A DNA stretch of 64,000 bases, taken from NCBI RefSeq assembly GCF_010993775.1, contig NZ_WOTO01000004.1, positions 62,001 to 126,000 of the forward strand, written 5' to 3'. Both the position numbers and the translations under genes were made by a program. The stretch's first letter is position 1; the number at the start of each line of letters is the position of its first letter. Below the pieces are notes generated by a model, which searched no databases, was not told the origin of the DNA, and worked only from the letters and a program-made list of their open reading frames with translations. This stretch comes from Fodinicola feengrottensis (GTDB lineage Bacteria; Actinomycetota; Actinomycetes; Mycobacteriales; HKI-0501). This document shows, in pieces, positions 23,945 through 34,567 of the stretch.

Positions 23945-24873
23945 TCCCGCCCCAGATCGCGGTGAACCACCCGGACCGGCAGCTTGCTCTCTTCCAGCAT
24001 CGCCCCGAGCCGCTCGGCGGTGGCGACGCTGCGGTGCTTGCCGCCCGTACAACCGACCGCCACGGTCAAATACTGCTTGCCCTCACCGGCGAAACCGTCG
24101 ACGACATCGGTCAGCAGTGCCGCATATCGAGACAGGAACTGCGCGGCTCCCGGCTGCTTGAGCACGAAGTCGGCCACGTCCGGGTGCTGGCCGGTCAGCG
24201 GCCGCAGCTCCGGCACCCAGTGCGGGTTGGGCAGGAATCGCATGTCCACCAGGAAATCCGCGTCGCCGGGCACGCCGTACTTGAAGCCGAAAGAAAGCAC
24301 GGTCGCCTTCAGCCGGTGCCACTCGTCGCCGAAGATCTCCTCGACCCGGTTCCGCAGCTGGTTCACATTCAGCTCGGTGGTGTCGATGATCAGGTCGGCC
24401 TCGCCGCGGGCGCTGGCGAGCAGCGCGCGCTCGGCGATGATGCCGTCAAAGAGCCGGCCATCGCCCTGCAACGGGTGCTTACGACGCACACTTTCATAAC
24501 GGCGTACGAGCACATCGTCGTCGGCTTCCAGGAAAAGCACCCGCGGATGGAAGTCCCGGGCTCGCAGTTGCTGGATCGCCTCGGCGATGTCGGAAGAAAG
24601 GGCGCGGCTGCGTACGTCCAGCACGATCGCCGTTCGCCTCGCGGCGCCACCGGTTTGCTGCGCCAACTCCGCCATCGTGATGACGAGCGACTGGGGCAGG
24701 TTGTCGACCACGTAATATCCGACGTTTTCCAGCGCACGCGCCACCGTCGAGCGACCCGCGCCCGACAGTCCAGTCACGATGACCAGGTCCATCACCGACG
24801 GCACCGTGGACAGCCTGCTGTCACTCGACCTGAACTGCGCGGACCTCGCCTGCGCCGACGACCCACCGGTCAC
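23941..24873 (-). CDS. rapZ: RNase adapter / nucleotide-binding protein RapZ
   Basis: 310 residues. RapZ/YvcJ proteins have an N-terminal P-loop domain (here VTGLSGAGRSTVARALE) and a C-terminal domain with the motif VGCTGGKHRSVATAERL. In E. coli RapZ directs RNase E to a small RNA controlling GlmS; the actinobacterial role is less clear. DVRSRALSSDIAEAI and FGFKYGVPGDADFLVDMRFL are family blocks. Starts with GTG at 24873, overlapping the repaired uvrC stop by 4 nt; the N-terminal ~27 residues before MDLVIVTG are not conserved. Confidence 0.95.
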   Translation of the reverse strand: MTGGSSAQARSAQFRSSDSRLSTVPSVMDLVIVTGLSGAGRSTVARALENVGYYVVDNLPQSLVITMAELAQQTGGAARRTAIVLDVRSRALSSDIAEAIQQLRARDFHPRVLFLEADDDVLVRRYESVRRKHPLQGDGRLFDGIIAERALLASARGEADLIIDTTELNVNQLRNRVEEIFGDEWHRLKATVLSFGFKYGVPGDADFLVDMRFLPNPHWVPELRPLTGQHPDVADFVLKQPGAAQFLSRYAALLTDVVDGFAGEGKQYLTVAVGCTGGKHRSVATAERLGAMLEESKLPVRVVHRDLGRE

Positions 24874-26980
24874 TGCTGCCCCTCCCCAGCGTCCGGCTCG
24901 AGCACTTCCCCCGTCGCCGCATCAAATGCGATCGCATCCCCCGCGGAGCGATTTTCCCCATAAGAGGAATCCGGCTCCCCAAGCCCGACACCGGCCGATT
25001 CCCCCGCCCGGTGACGAAGACTGTCCCACCGTAGCCGGCCCACCTTCGGCATTTGCCGCCACCCCACCAAGTGCGGTGTGTACGGCTTGTGCGGTATGTA
25101 AACCTATCCCCGGCACGTCGGTGATGTCCTGAACACTGGCCGCCCGCAGCTTTTTCAATGACCCGAAGTGTTTCAGCAGCGCCTTGCGCCGGGTTTCGCC
25201 GAGACCGGGCACGCTGTCCAACGCCGACGCCGTCATCCGCTTCGACCGCTTCTGCCGGTGATAGGTGATGGCGAACCGGTGCGCCTCATCCCTGACCCGC
25301 TGCAGCAGATAAAGACCTTCGCTCGTACGAGGCAAGATCACCGGGTAGTCCTCGCCCGGCAACCACACCTCCTCCAGCCGCTTCGCCAGCCCGCACAGCA
25401 CCACATCGGTGATACCGAGCTCGCTGAGCACCGCGGCGGCCGACGACACCTGCGGAGCGCCACCGTCCACCACCAGCAGATTCGGTGCGTACGCGAACTT
25501 CTTCGGCTTTCCGGTCTCCGGGTCGATGCCCTCGCCGACCACACCGCTGGACGATTCCCGCTCGCTCAGATACCGAGCGAACCGGCGGCGCAACACCTCG
25601 GCCATCGCGGCCGTGTCGTCCGGTCCGCGCTCACCCTCGACGATGGTCCCTTCGCCGCGTACGGCGAACCGCCGGTATTCGGACTTACGCGGCACCCCGT
25701 CCTCGAAGACAACCATCGACCCGACCACGTCGGTGCCCTGCACGTGCGAGATGTCGTAGCACTCGATCCGCAGCGGCGCGTCGTCCAGGCCGAGCGCGTC
25801 GGCGATCTCGGCCAGCGCCTGCGAGCGTACGGTCAGATCGCCGGCTCGACGGAGTTTGTGCTGCGTGAGCGACTGGCCGGCGTTGCGCTGGACCGTCTCC
25901 ATCAGCGCCCGCTTGTCCCCGCGCTGCGGCACCCGCAGGTCGACGCGGCTGCCGCGCAGGCCGGTCAGCCAACTGCTGAGCGCCTCGGCGTCCTCCGGGA
26001 GCTGTGGCACGAGCACCTCGCGGGGCACCGCTTCGCTGTCCTCGCCGCCGTAGATCTGCGTACAGAACTGTTCCACCAACTGCCCAGTGTCCACATCGGA
26101 CACCTTCTCGGTGACCCAGCCGCGCTGGCCGCGCACCCGCCCGCCTCGTACGTGGAAGACCTGCACAGCGGCCTCCAGCGGATCCTCCGCGAACGCCACC
26201 ACATCGGCGTCGGTGCCGTCGCCGAACACCACCGCCTGCTTCTCCAGCGCCCGCCGCAGCGCGCCGATGTCGTCCCGCAACCGGGCCGCCCGCTCGAAAT
26301 CCAGGTCGTCGGACGCGGCCCGCATGTCCTTCTCCAACCGGCGGATCATCTGGTCCGTCTTGCCGGCCATGAAGTCGCAGAAGTCCTCGACGATCGCCCG
26401 GTGCTCCTCGGCGCTGACCCGGCCGACGCATGGTGCCGAACACTTGCCGATGTAGCCGAGCAGGCACGGCCGACCGATCTGGCCGGAGCGCTTGAAAACC
26501 GGCCGAGCAGGTCCGGGACGGGAACACCCGAAGTAACAGGTCCAGGGTTTCCCGAATCGCCCAAGCATGTGAATACGGGCCGAAATAACGCACGCCCTTG
26601 CGCTTGGGGCCGCGCATGACCAGCAGCCGCGGGTATTCCTCGTACAAGGTGACCGCGAGGCTCGGATAGCTCTTGTCGTCCCGATAGCGGACGTTGAAGC
26701 GCGGGTCGTATTCCTTGATCCAGGAATACTCCAGCTGCAGCGCCTCGACCTCGGTGCCCACCACCGTCCAGTCGACGCTCGCCGCGGTGGTGACCATCTG
26801 GTACGTCCGCGGGTGCAGCCCACCGGGATCCGCGAAATAGGAGTTCAGCCGCGACCGCAGGCTTTTGGCCTTGCCGACATAGACCACCCGGCCCGTCTGG
26901 TCACGGAATCGGTAAACGCCCGGCGACTCGGGGATGGTGCCCGTCGCGGGCCGGTACGTCGCTGGATCCGGCACGCCCAC
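24870..26980 (-). CDS. uvrC: Excinuclease ABC subunit C
   Basis: About 703 residues; it makes the incisions in nucleotide-excision repair. Domains in order: GIY-YIG nuclease ([21 protein letters not shown]), Cys motif and UVR coiled coil ([23 protein letters not shown] split by the linker), RNase H-like nuclease ([21 protein letters not shown]), and tandem HhH ([26 protein letters not shown]). Breaks: about 26499 (a GT lost before [11 protein letters not shown]) and about 25003 (one G extra). With the second repaired the protein ends [15 protein letters not shown] and overlaps rapZ as GTGA. Start GTG 26980 or 26974. Confidence 0.93.
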
Positions 26981-26994
26981 ACCCTAGCTCGCCG

Positions 26995-27013
26995 CACCGA
27001 CAGCGTGTCGGTG
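26995..27013. promoter_or_regulatory. Operator-like palindrome, uvrC / nucleotidyltransferase
   Basis: CACCGACA-GCG-TGTCGGTG is a perfect 8-bp inverted repeat with a 3-base spacer, 14 bases upstream of the uvrC start and 57 upstream of the divergent nucleotidyltransferase start. It fits a dimeric repressor site in size. It does not match the actinobacterial LexA box (GAAC-N4-GTTC). Confidence 0.45.
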
Positions 27014-27070
27014 ATGCCGGGCCGTACAAACCGCGGAAATCCCCTTGATGCCATCGGGCAGCATGGACTC

Positions 27071-27987
27071 ATGGCATCGACAGCTCCGCGTCTTCCGGTC
27101 GGCACCCAGGTGGTGCTGCGCGACCTCGCGGCCGACCACAGTGGCCGGCCGGTCCAGCGCGGTGCCATCGGCCGGGTCGTCGGCGACCAACCGGACGGTT
27201 CGTACGCCGTGAAGCTGTCCGACGGTCGTACGCTCGGCGCCGCCCGCGACCAGCTGTCATTACGTCGCGCGTACCAGCAGGACCTCGCGGTGGGTCTGTA
27301 CTCGGATCCGCACCAGCTCGTCAACGACCACACGATCTACGCCGTCGTCGTCGGATCGCGCGCTTTCGGTCTGTCGACAGACGCCTCCGACACGGACGTG
27401 CGTGGCGTCTACGTCGCGCCGACAGCGGATTTCTGGTCGCTAGCCAAGCCTCCGATGCACGTTGAGGGTCCCGAGGATGAGTGGTTCAGCTGGGAGGTCG
27501 AGAGCGGTTTTGTGAGCTGGCGTTGAAAGCCAATCCGAACGTCCTGGAGGTGCTCTGGTCGCCGCTGGTCCGCCGAGTCACGCCGGTCGGACAGGAATTG
27601 TTGGACATTCGGCAGGCTTTCCTGTCCCAGCTGGCTTATCAGACCTATCACGGCTACACGCTGAGCCAGTTCAAGAAACTCGAGGCAGACCTGCGCCAGC
27701 GCGGCGAGCCGAAATGGAAGCACGTCATGCACCTGCTGCGCCTGCTGCTGTCGGCGCGAACACTGTTGCGTACGGGCGAGCTCGCTATCGACGTCGGCGA
27801 CCAGCGGGACGCCTTGCTGGCCGTGCGACGCGGCGAACGGTCGTGGGAGGAAGTCGAGCGGTGGCGGTTGTCGCTGCACCGCGACCTGGACGACGCCATG
27901 GACGGCACCCCGCTGCCGGCCGTGCCCAACATCGCGCGCGTCGACGGGTGGCTCCGGGACGTACGCCTGCGCGGAGTGCCGCGATGA
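27071..27987 (+). CDS. Predicted nucleotidyltransferase with SH3-like N-terminus (COG3541 type)
   Basis: About 305 residues. Residues ~10-75 (PVGTQVVLRD, GAIGRVVGDQPDGSYAVKLSDGR) look like a small SH3/KOW-type barrel. They are followed by a polymerase-beta-type nucleotidyltransferase: VVVGSRAFGLSTDASDTDVRGVYV contains the GS motif and the metal-binding DxD. The C-terminal part (ALKANPNVLEVLWSPL, KKLEADLRQRGEPKWKHVMHLLRLL) is helical. Frame break at 27501-27506, one AG too many in GAGAG. Function unknown; relatives are annotated DNA polymerase beta superfamily. ATG at 27071; the stop overlaps the next gene as ATGA. Confidence 0.75.
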
Positions 27988-28755
27988 CCCGGGACATGCG
28001 CGCGAGCTCTCGATGCCGGAGCTGCGGGACGTGGTAGCCGAGCAGCCGTACGAGCTGCTGTTCGTCACCGTGTCCGGTGCGCACCTCTACGGTTTTCCGT
28101 CCGTCGACTCGGATGTCGATCTACGGGGCGTCCACGTCCTGCCGCTCTCCGACGTCGTCGGGTTGCGCGGCGGCCCGGAAACCATCGATCGGATGTGGAC
28201 TCGGGCCGGCGCCGAAATCGACCTGGTGACCCATGACGCGGGCAAGTTCTTCCGGCGGCTGCTGTTGCGGCGCAACGGATATGTGCTGGAGCAGCTGCTG
28301 TCCCCGCTGGTCGTGACCACCGGCCCGGTGCACGCCGAGCTGGTCGACCTGGCGCCTTCGTTGCTGACCAGGCACCACGCCCACCATTACCGCGGTTTCG
28401 GCCGCGGTCAATGGCGGCTTTTTCAGCAGGGCAACGACCTCAAGCCGCTGCTCTACACGTTTCGCGTCCTGCTGACCGGCATCCACCTGCTGCGTTCTGG
28501 TGAGAGGTCGTCGCGCACCTGCCCACGCTGGTCGATCTCGTCGACGCGCCCGCGTACTTGCCGGACCTGATCGCCACCAAAGCTGGTGCCGAACACTCCA
28601 CTGTGGACGGTGATTTCGAGGCGGACATCGCTGGTCTTTTCCAAGTGCTGGACGACACGGAGCAGGACAGCGAGCTGCCCGACTCCCCGACCGCCGAGCC
28701 CGCCCTGCATGACCTGCTCGTACGACTCCGGACGCGCGGCCTAACTTTTCTTTAG
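27984..28755 (+). CDS. Second predicted nucleotidyltransferase
   Basis: About 256 residues, paralogous to the preceding gene: FVTVSGAHLYGFPSVDSDVDLRG again shows the GS-type motif and DxD, AEIDLVTHD may give the third acid, and LRRNGYVLEQLLSPLVV corresponds to the VLEVLWSPL block upstream. It lacks the SH3-like N-terminus. The start is inferred at ATG 27984, in the stop of the previous gene; this needs one CG removed from CGCGCG near 28002 and gives MTRDMRELSMPELRDVV. The unrepaired start is ATG 28013. Second break at 28502-28506 (AG extra). The 3' end overlaps the convergent oxidoreductase by 15 nt. Confidence 0.72.
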
Positions 28756-29566
28756 CGCACCGGTAATTCCGTGCATTGCGGCGGACATCCGCTCAACATA
28801 CCCTTCCGGCTCGCCGAAATGGATGGCCAGGTGTTCGGCTCCGGCGGCCGCGAAGCCGACCGCCGCGGAAATCAGGTCGTCCAGGCTCGTGTCCCAGGCC
28901 GTACGCGTGCCAACCGCAATCGGCCGATCGGTCTGCTGCTTGAGGAATGCGACCCGTTCGGCGAATTTCGGGGCGTCGATGCCAAATCCCTGCCAGCTGT
29001 CGGCCAGCCGAGCCACCCGCCGGAGCGCCCCGTCGGACGTACCACCCACCATGATCGGCACTGGATGATCCGGCCGCGGCTCGAAGAACCCGTCTTCGAA
29101 ACCATAAAAAGTGCCTTCGAACGGGCCTGCACCAGCCGCGAAAAGGTGCCTTAGCAGCGCGACGGCCTCGTCCGTACGGGCCGCCCGCGTGCCGAAATCG
29201 GACCGCAGCGCGGTGAACTCCGACTCCTCCCAGCCGATCCCGACGCCGAGCGTGACCCGGCCTTCGGACAGCCGGTCGATGGTCGCGACCTGTTTCGCGA
29301 CCAGGAACGGATCGCGCAGCGGAAGAATCAACACCGAGGTGCCGAGCCGGATATTCGTGGTCGTACCGGCCAGATGCCCGAGCGTGACCAGCGGCTCGTA
29401 CACGCCGCCATAGGTCATCCCGTACGGACCGGGCGGCAGCACGTGATCCGGCAGCCACGCGGTGTGATAGCCGAGCGCGTCGGCCGCCCGGGTGATTTCC
29501 CTGCAGCTGCAGCGTCCGCCGCCCCATCCCGACCGATTCATTCGGTAACACCACTTGCAGTTGCAT
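28741..29566 (-). CDS. LLM-class F420-dependent oxidoreductase
   Basis: About 274 residues of the luciferase-like monooxygenase fold, the subgroup usually using coenzyme F420. Seen: QLQVVLPNES at strand 1, AADALGYHTAWLPDHVLPP, RLGTSVLILPLRDPFLVAKQVATIDRLS (conserved cis-peptide and helix region), RVTLGVGIGWEESEF and VPIMVGGTSDGALRRVARLADSW. Frame break at 29499-29501, one G too many before EITRAADALGY. Substrate not predictable. Start at 29566 by the conserved first strand. Confidence 0.82.
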
Positions 29567-29579
29567 TCTGCCGAATCTA

Positions 29580-29620
29580 ACGAAACGGCGCCGGTTTGTC
29601 TGGTTCCGGCGCCGTTTCGT
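29580..29620. terminator. Strong intergenic hairpin
   Basis: Perfect 15-bp arms ACGAAACGGCGCCGG (29580-29594) and CCGGCGCCGTTTCGT (29606-29620). It lies 6 bases before the stop end (29627) of the large secreted protein, on its downstream side, and 14 bases upstream of the oxidoreductase start. Best read as the terminator of the leftward secreted-protein gene. Confidence 0.75.
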
Positions 29621-29626
29621 ACGCGA

Positions 29627-32600
29627 CTAGCCGTTAACGGTCACCGTGGTCGTGGCGGTGACCCCACCGCTGGTGACCGAGATCGTGGCCGTACCAGCGT
29701 GCCGGCCGGTGACCACCCCGGTCCGCTCGTCCACCGAGGCGATCCATGACGCCGACGACGACCAGACGTGCGAGGCCGGATCGGCGATCGGCAACGTCAG
29801 CGGCGGCAGGTTGTCGCCGCCCACGGCCGTGCCGGTCGCGCTCAGCCGCAGCGTCTTGCGTACGGCCAGCGGCCCGGTCGGCGCCGTCACCGCGATCTGC
29901 GACAGCACCGGCTCGACGCTGAACTGGATGGTCCCGGACGGCGAGGTGTGCAGCAGGCCGAAATGATAGAAACCGCCCTGGTTGGACGGCGCGTACGCCG
30001 GCATGCCGAGGTCCGCGAAGGTCAGCTGCGGAACCCCACCGTGCGCGACATCGGTGGCATTTCCGTCCGGGTCAAGGATTTGCTCGGAGAAGCCGCGGGC
30101 ATGCCCGTACACCATCACCACGTTTTTGCCCGGGTGCGTTTGGATGTAGCGCTGCACCAGGCGGACGTATTCGCGAGCCTCCCAGCTGCGGCTGAACTGG
30201 CTGTCCTTGGCCTCATGCGGGTCGTACGCCGGAGTGTGCGTGACGACCACGATCGCTTTGGCCTTGGAGGTGGTCAACTGCTGGACCAGCCAGGGAAACT
30301 GCGGCTCGTTCGGCACCTGGAACGGATCCGATTTCTGGATGCCGATGTGCGAGCTGTCGGTGACGATCACCTGCGCGCTTCCCTGCTGGTACGCGTAATG
30401 CGTGTCGCCGAAGACCTTGGTGAAGTTCTGGTTCTCCGGCACCGCGCCCTGGGTGATCTCGTGGTTGCCGACCGCGTCGCGATACGGGACGCCGATCGCC
30501 TGCATTTTTGCTGTTGGCGTACTGCAAATTCGGCAGGTCACCGTTGTCGGACATGTCTCCGAGGAACTGCGCCATCGCCGGTTTGGCGTTCGCCGGCAGC
30601 CGCGGCACCCGCTGGGCAATCGCCGCCATCACGTTGGCACTGGCCGAATTCGGGGTAGACGCCAGCATATGCGCGTCGTCACCGGTCAGAATCGTGGTGC
30701 CATCGTGGGAGAAGTCGCCCGCGTTCTCCTCGAACCGCAGCCAAGACGGGTTATTTGGCACCGCCACGTACGGCGGCGTCACGATCGGCCGCGGTGAATA
30801 GAGTGCGTCCAGGCCGCCGACGGTGAGCGTGCCGCTGTACGGCTCGTCGGCCTGCGCGATCTGCAGGAAATCAAGGAAGTTCACGCTGATCGGCGCCGGC
30901 ATGGTGCTCGGCACTGGAATGTTGACCCGTTTCCAGCCGGTAAAGGTGATGAAAGTCGGATAGAGGGTGGCCGACGTACCATCCGCGCCGACCAGTTTCG
31001 CGGCAAGTCAATGCCCTTGCCGTCGCCCTTCACCCACACACCGATCGACGTGGGAGCCCGGCCGTTCGCGTCGGCCGGCGCGCTCAGCGTCACTTTCGGG
31101 CTCAGCACCAGCTGTTTCACGCCAGGAGACCGCGGAATCGAATAGGCCACCTGCATCGAGCCGACCGCCGACGAACCGGGCGGCACATCGCCGGGAGCGT
31201 TCGTGAAAGTGGCGTCCGCGGTCGTGGTGTTGCGCAGGCTCCACGCGCTCGCGTCGGCGGTGTCGGCGATGTGGTGCGACTCGCCGCCAACCGCCACACT
31301 CGCGGTCGCGGTCTTCCCACCAAGAGTCGCCGTCACGGTCGCCATTCCGCCGTCAGCGGCTCCGGCCGTCAAGACGCCGTGGGCGTCGATCGTGCCAAGA
31401 TTTGCCGGTGTCACGGCCCATTTCGCCGCCTCGGCCGGCACCTGCACGTCGGTGGAGCCGCTCTTGCCGGACAACGTGAAGGTGACCTTGTCGCCATTCG
31501 CGATCCGGTCCGGTGCGGGCGGCGAAACCGCCAGCGAGCTGAGACTGTCGGTGACCCTTACCGTCTGCACGCTGGTGGCATATCCGTTCCGGGCAACGAT
31601 CACCGCGGTGCCGGCACTGTGCGCTGTCAACGTGCCGTTTTCGTACGAGGCAATCCAAGACGGGACGACGGTGACATCGTTCGTACCGGTGGCAGGGTTT
31701 CCGGCACTGTCCGTCGCGTACACCTTGAGTGGCACGGACGCGTTGGGCACGGTGACCACCGGCTTGCCACCGTTGATGACGACCTGCCGGGCCTGGCTGG
31801 CCGACTTCTCGGTCGTGTACACGAAAATGCCGTTCGCGACATTGCGCTCGTGACCGTCGGATGGATTGTTCATGATCGCCGGAGTGGTCTCGCCGGGCCG
31901 CCGGGCGATCATTTCGCTGGAGCCGCCGCCATCGAACAGGATCGCCGAATCCACGCCGTGGGCGACAAAATAGCCGGCCGCCACGGTCGGCGTGACGCCC
32001 ACTGCCTGGTTGTCCGCGCCGCGCCCGTCGATGACCACGACCAGCGCGTGCTTGCCGTCCTTGCTCAGGCCAACCGCGGTTTCCGGGTTACGGGTGGGAT
32101 TGTTGCCGCCCGGTGGTTCGCCAGTCGGGTCGACATACGCCTTGCCGTCTTTGACCAGCTGAGTCGCGCCGCTGATCAGACCGGTCAAGTCGTTGTCCGG
32201 CGCGATTTTCTGGCTGACCGTCAGCTTGTCGCCAGCCTTCACGGTTGCCGCCAACCAGTCGCCGCCGGCGCCAGCACCCGCGAGCCCCTGCTGGTCGGCG
32301 GTCAGCGCCGGCAACACCTTCAGGCCGGTTTGTACGCTGTCGACCACAAAACCGGACGTGTCGCCATGCCCCACGACCAATGTGGACGGTGGCAGGCTGG
32401 TGGTGCCCGGCGCACGGTCGGTGAGCCCGAGACCGTTGGTCACCCGGGTGATCCCGCCACCGATCAGATCGCCAACCACGTTGATGGACGTGACCGCGTG
32501 CGTGTTCGTACCGTCGGTAACCGTCGCCGTGTAGGCCTGCGGGCCAATCACCATTGAGCCATCCGGCCGTACGCCCAACTGCGCGTTGTAGTTCGGCCGC

Positions 32601-33061
32601 GGGCTTTTCACGATGTTGCCGTCGCGGATCAGCGCGCCGCGGGGCGCGCCACTCGCGTTGATGTCGAAGTAGTCGCCGTTGACGCCGGCGATCGCGTGCG
32701 TACGCGCAGCCATCGAGCTGATCGTCTCGTTGGCCGGGTCGGTGATCCGGTCATCGTTCGCGACCATGCCGATGTGCACATTCGGGTCCGCGAGGTTCAC
32801 GTCCAGCACCTGGCTGCGCTGCCGGCCGTCGTCGATGGTGTCGTACGTTTCGCCGTACTGCTCGACGCCCTTGGTGATCGTGGTGCTGGGCGTCCGGCTC
32901 TGGTCGACGACCAGCTGCCAGCCGGGCGGGGTTTTCGGCAGCCAGCTCCGGTCGGAAGCGGTGGCGGTTTGCGCGCTCGCCGGCACGGCGACCAGAAGGC
33001 TCGCTACTACGAGTGCCGACGCGGTCGCCACTCGTAGGGTCAAACGGGATCGAGCGGACAA
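29627..33061 (-). CDS. Secreted phosphodiester glycosidase / metallophosphoesterase fusion
   Basis: About 1145 residues. A signal peptide (LRVATASALVVASLLVAVPASAQ) precedes a NAGPA-type phosphodiester glycosidase domain (~90-420: GVNGDYFDINASGAPRGALI, VVIDGRGADNQAVGVT, AILFDGGGSSEMIARRPG), Ig-like/Big2 repeats (~430-620), a lectin-like segment, a calcineurin-type phosphoesterase domain (GDDAHMLAS, GDMSDNGDL, VGNHEITQG, VVVTHTPAYDPHEAKDSQF, VYGHARG), and a final Big2-like repeat. TTG start at 33061 after GGAGGAG. Breaks near 31007 (one base missing) and 30505-30509 (A5, one extra). Probably acts on cell-wall or environmental glycosyl phosphodiesters. Confidence 0.85.
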
Positions 33062-33075
33062 CTCGTACTCCTCCG

Positions 33076-33109
33076 GTTGAGCTGGGCAAACGCCGGTCGA
33101 CAGCTCAAC
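33076..33109 (-). promoter_or_regulatory. Leader hairpin before the secreted fusion gene
   Basis: GTTGAGCTG (33076-33084) and CAGCTCAAC (33101-33109) are perfect 9-bp arms with a 16-base loop, immediately upstream of the ribosome site GGAGGAG (33068-33074). The hairpin could affect translation initiation or be an operator. Confidence 0.4.
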
Positions 33110-33189
33110 ACCCTAGGGCGTCCAGGAGGTTTCTGACTACATAACAGACGGCCACCGTAAGGTAATTACATGACCTGATGCGGTCTGGA

Positions 33190-33870
33190 TTACTGTGGCA
33201 GTGTCAAAAGTCCGGCGACGACTTCGTCCAGCCGCTCGGCCACCACGTCCGGAGTGTCCACAATGGGCGGGACCCGGCCTTCGAGCCTGGTCACGAACCC
33301 GGTGGTCAGGCCGGCCCGGCCAGCGCCGTGGGTGTCCCACGAATGCGCCGCGACCAGAGCCGCCTGGTGCGGCTGGACGCCAGCGGTCGCACACGCGTAC
33401 AGATAGGCCGGCCGCGGCGGCTTCCACGTGTGCACGTCAGCCGACGACATCACGCCGGTGAACCGCTCGTACACGCCGGCCTTGCGCAGCGCGCTGGCCA
33501 CCACCTCGGTCTGGCCATGGGTGAACGCCCTCGCTCGTACGCCCGCGTCCGCCAGCAGGTCAAGCGCTGGGGTCACGTCCTTATGGATCGGCAGCTCGGC
33601 GAAACCGCTCACCACGTACTCGATCTGGTCGTCCTCGAGCACCCACCCGCTGGCCTGCGCCAACGCCGAGCGCGCGACCGCACCGAAGGTCTCGTACGTG
33701 CCGGCCAGGGTCAACGCCATGCCATCTCGGAGCGTACGAGCGAAGAACAGCTCCAGCAGGTGCGCCGGCTGACCCACCTCCACGATCCGGTCACGCAACG
33801 GTTCGAGAGAGAGCAGAGTTTCGAAGACGTCGAAGAACACGACCTTCGGCCGCTTCTTGGCAGATTCCAC
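33190..33870 (-). CDS. HAD hydrolase, L-2-haloacid dehalogenase type II-like
   Basis: About 226 residues from GTG 33870. The nucleophile motif VVFFDVFETLLSL gives the catalytic Asp. The fold then shows FTHGQTEVV (motif II Thr), HTWKPPRPAYLYA (motif III Lys) and AAHSWDTHGAGRAGLTTGFVTR (motif IV), a layout typical of haloacid dehalogenases. The actual substrate may be another small acid or phosphate. An in-frame extension to GTG 33924 exists but has no ribosome site. The frame is intact. Confidence 0.8.
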   Translation of the reverse strand: MESAKKRPKVVFFDVFETLLSLEPLRDRIVEVGQPAHLLELFFARTLRDGMALTLAGTYETFGAVARSALAQASGWVLEDDQIEYVVSGFAELPIHKDVTPALDLLADAGVRARAFTHGQTEVVASALRKAGVYERFTGVMSSADVHTWKPPRPAYLYACATAGVQPHQAALVAAHSWDTHGAGRAGLTTGFVTRLEGRVPPIVDTPDVVAERLDEVVAGLLTLPQ

Positions 33871-33968
33871 AGCTACGGAGCGTACTCCTTCATCGATCAA
33901 GCCGTCTCTCTTCGGAGTATGCACAGAGCGTCGCCACGCGGTAGCAGATTCGGCTACCCTTATTCACC

Positions 33969-34567
33969 ATGACGGGGCATTTTAAGCGACTTGTCCGGAT
34001 CGTTGCTGTCGTAGCGCTGGCCGGCCTGGCGTTGGGAGCCGCAACCGCCTGCGGGAAACCCACCCAGCCCGGCGGCCTCCCGCCCGCTCCCAGCACCAGC
34101 TCGGGCGGCAACCCCACCCCCAGCACCTCACCTAGCCCGTCCCTCACTCCCCCCGTAGCCGTCACCACCGGCACCGCGGAAGAACAAATCGACGCGCAAA
34201 CCAGATCGTTCATCACGAAGGCACTTCCGCAGGCATATGTCGCACCGGCTAGCCGTCGGCGAGGTTTGCTCGAACCCGTCGCCATGGAACCGGCAATCGG
34301 CATCTACCTCAACCAAATGTCCGCACTTGATCAACAGAATCAAGAACAACGAGTCGAAGAGCAAATCATTAGCCTTACGATCCAACGCAGCGGATCGACA
34401 GCCCTTGCGAATACGTGTGTGGACTCGACTAAGGGCGGACTTTTCGACAAGAAGACAAATCGGCAACTGACACGCGGTGTCCCACGGGAGGTCCTTCTCT
34501 TCACGCTGAGTCCGAGAAGAACGTCTGGAAGGTCAGCGGAACATCTGCCAAGGGCCAAAAATGCTGA
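33969..34567 (+). CDS. Putative lipoprotein
   Basis: About 199 residues. Lipoprotein signal VRIVAVVALAGLALGAATAC (lipobox ATAC), then a Pro/Ser/Thr linker, then a compact domain (YLNQMSALDQQN, SLTIQRSGSTALANTCVDSTKGGLFDKKTNRQ). Near 34513 one G seems missing; after repair the end reads VWKVSGTSAKGQKC and stops at TGA 34565-34567, which suits the family style better than the unrepaired tail. The 3' half is visibly lower in GC than its neighbours. It overlaps the next gene by 7 nt. Function unknown; probably cell-surface. Confidence 0.65.

Noticed and set aside
27071..28755. Calling the nucleotidyltransferase pair an MNT-type toxin-antitoxin system
   Set aside because: MNT antitoxins are small and partnered with HEPN proteins; these are large paralogues with no HEPN motif (RX4-6H) evident.
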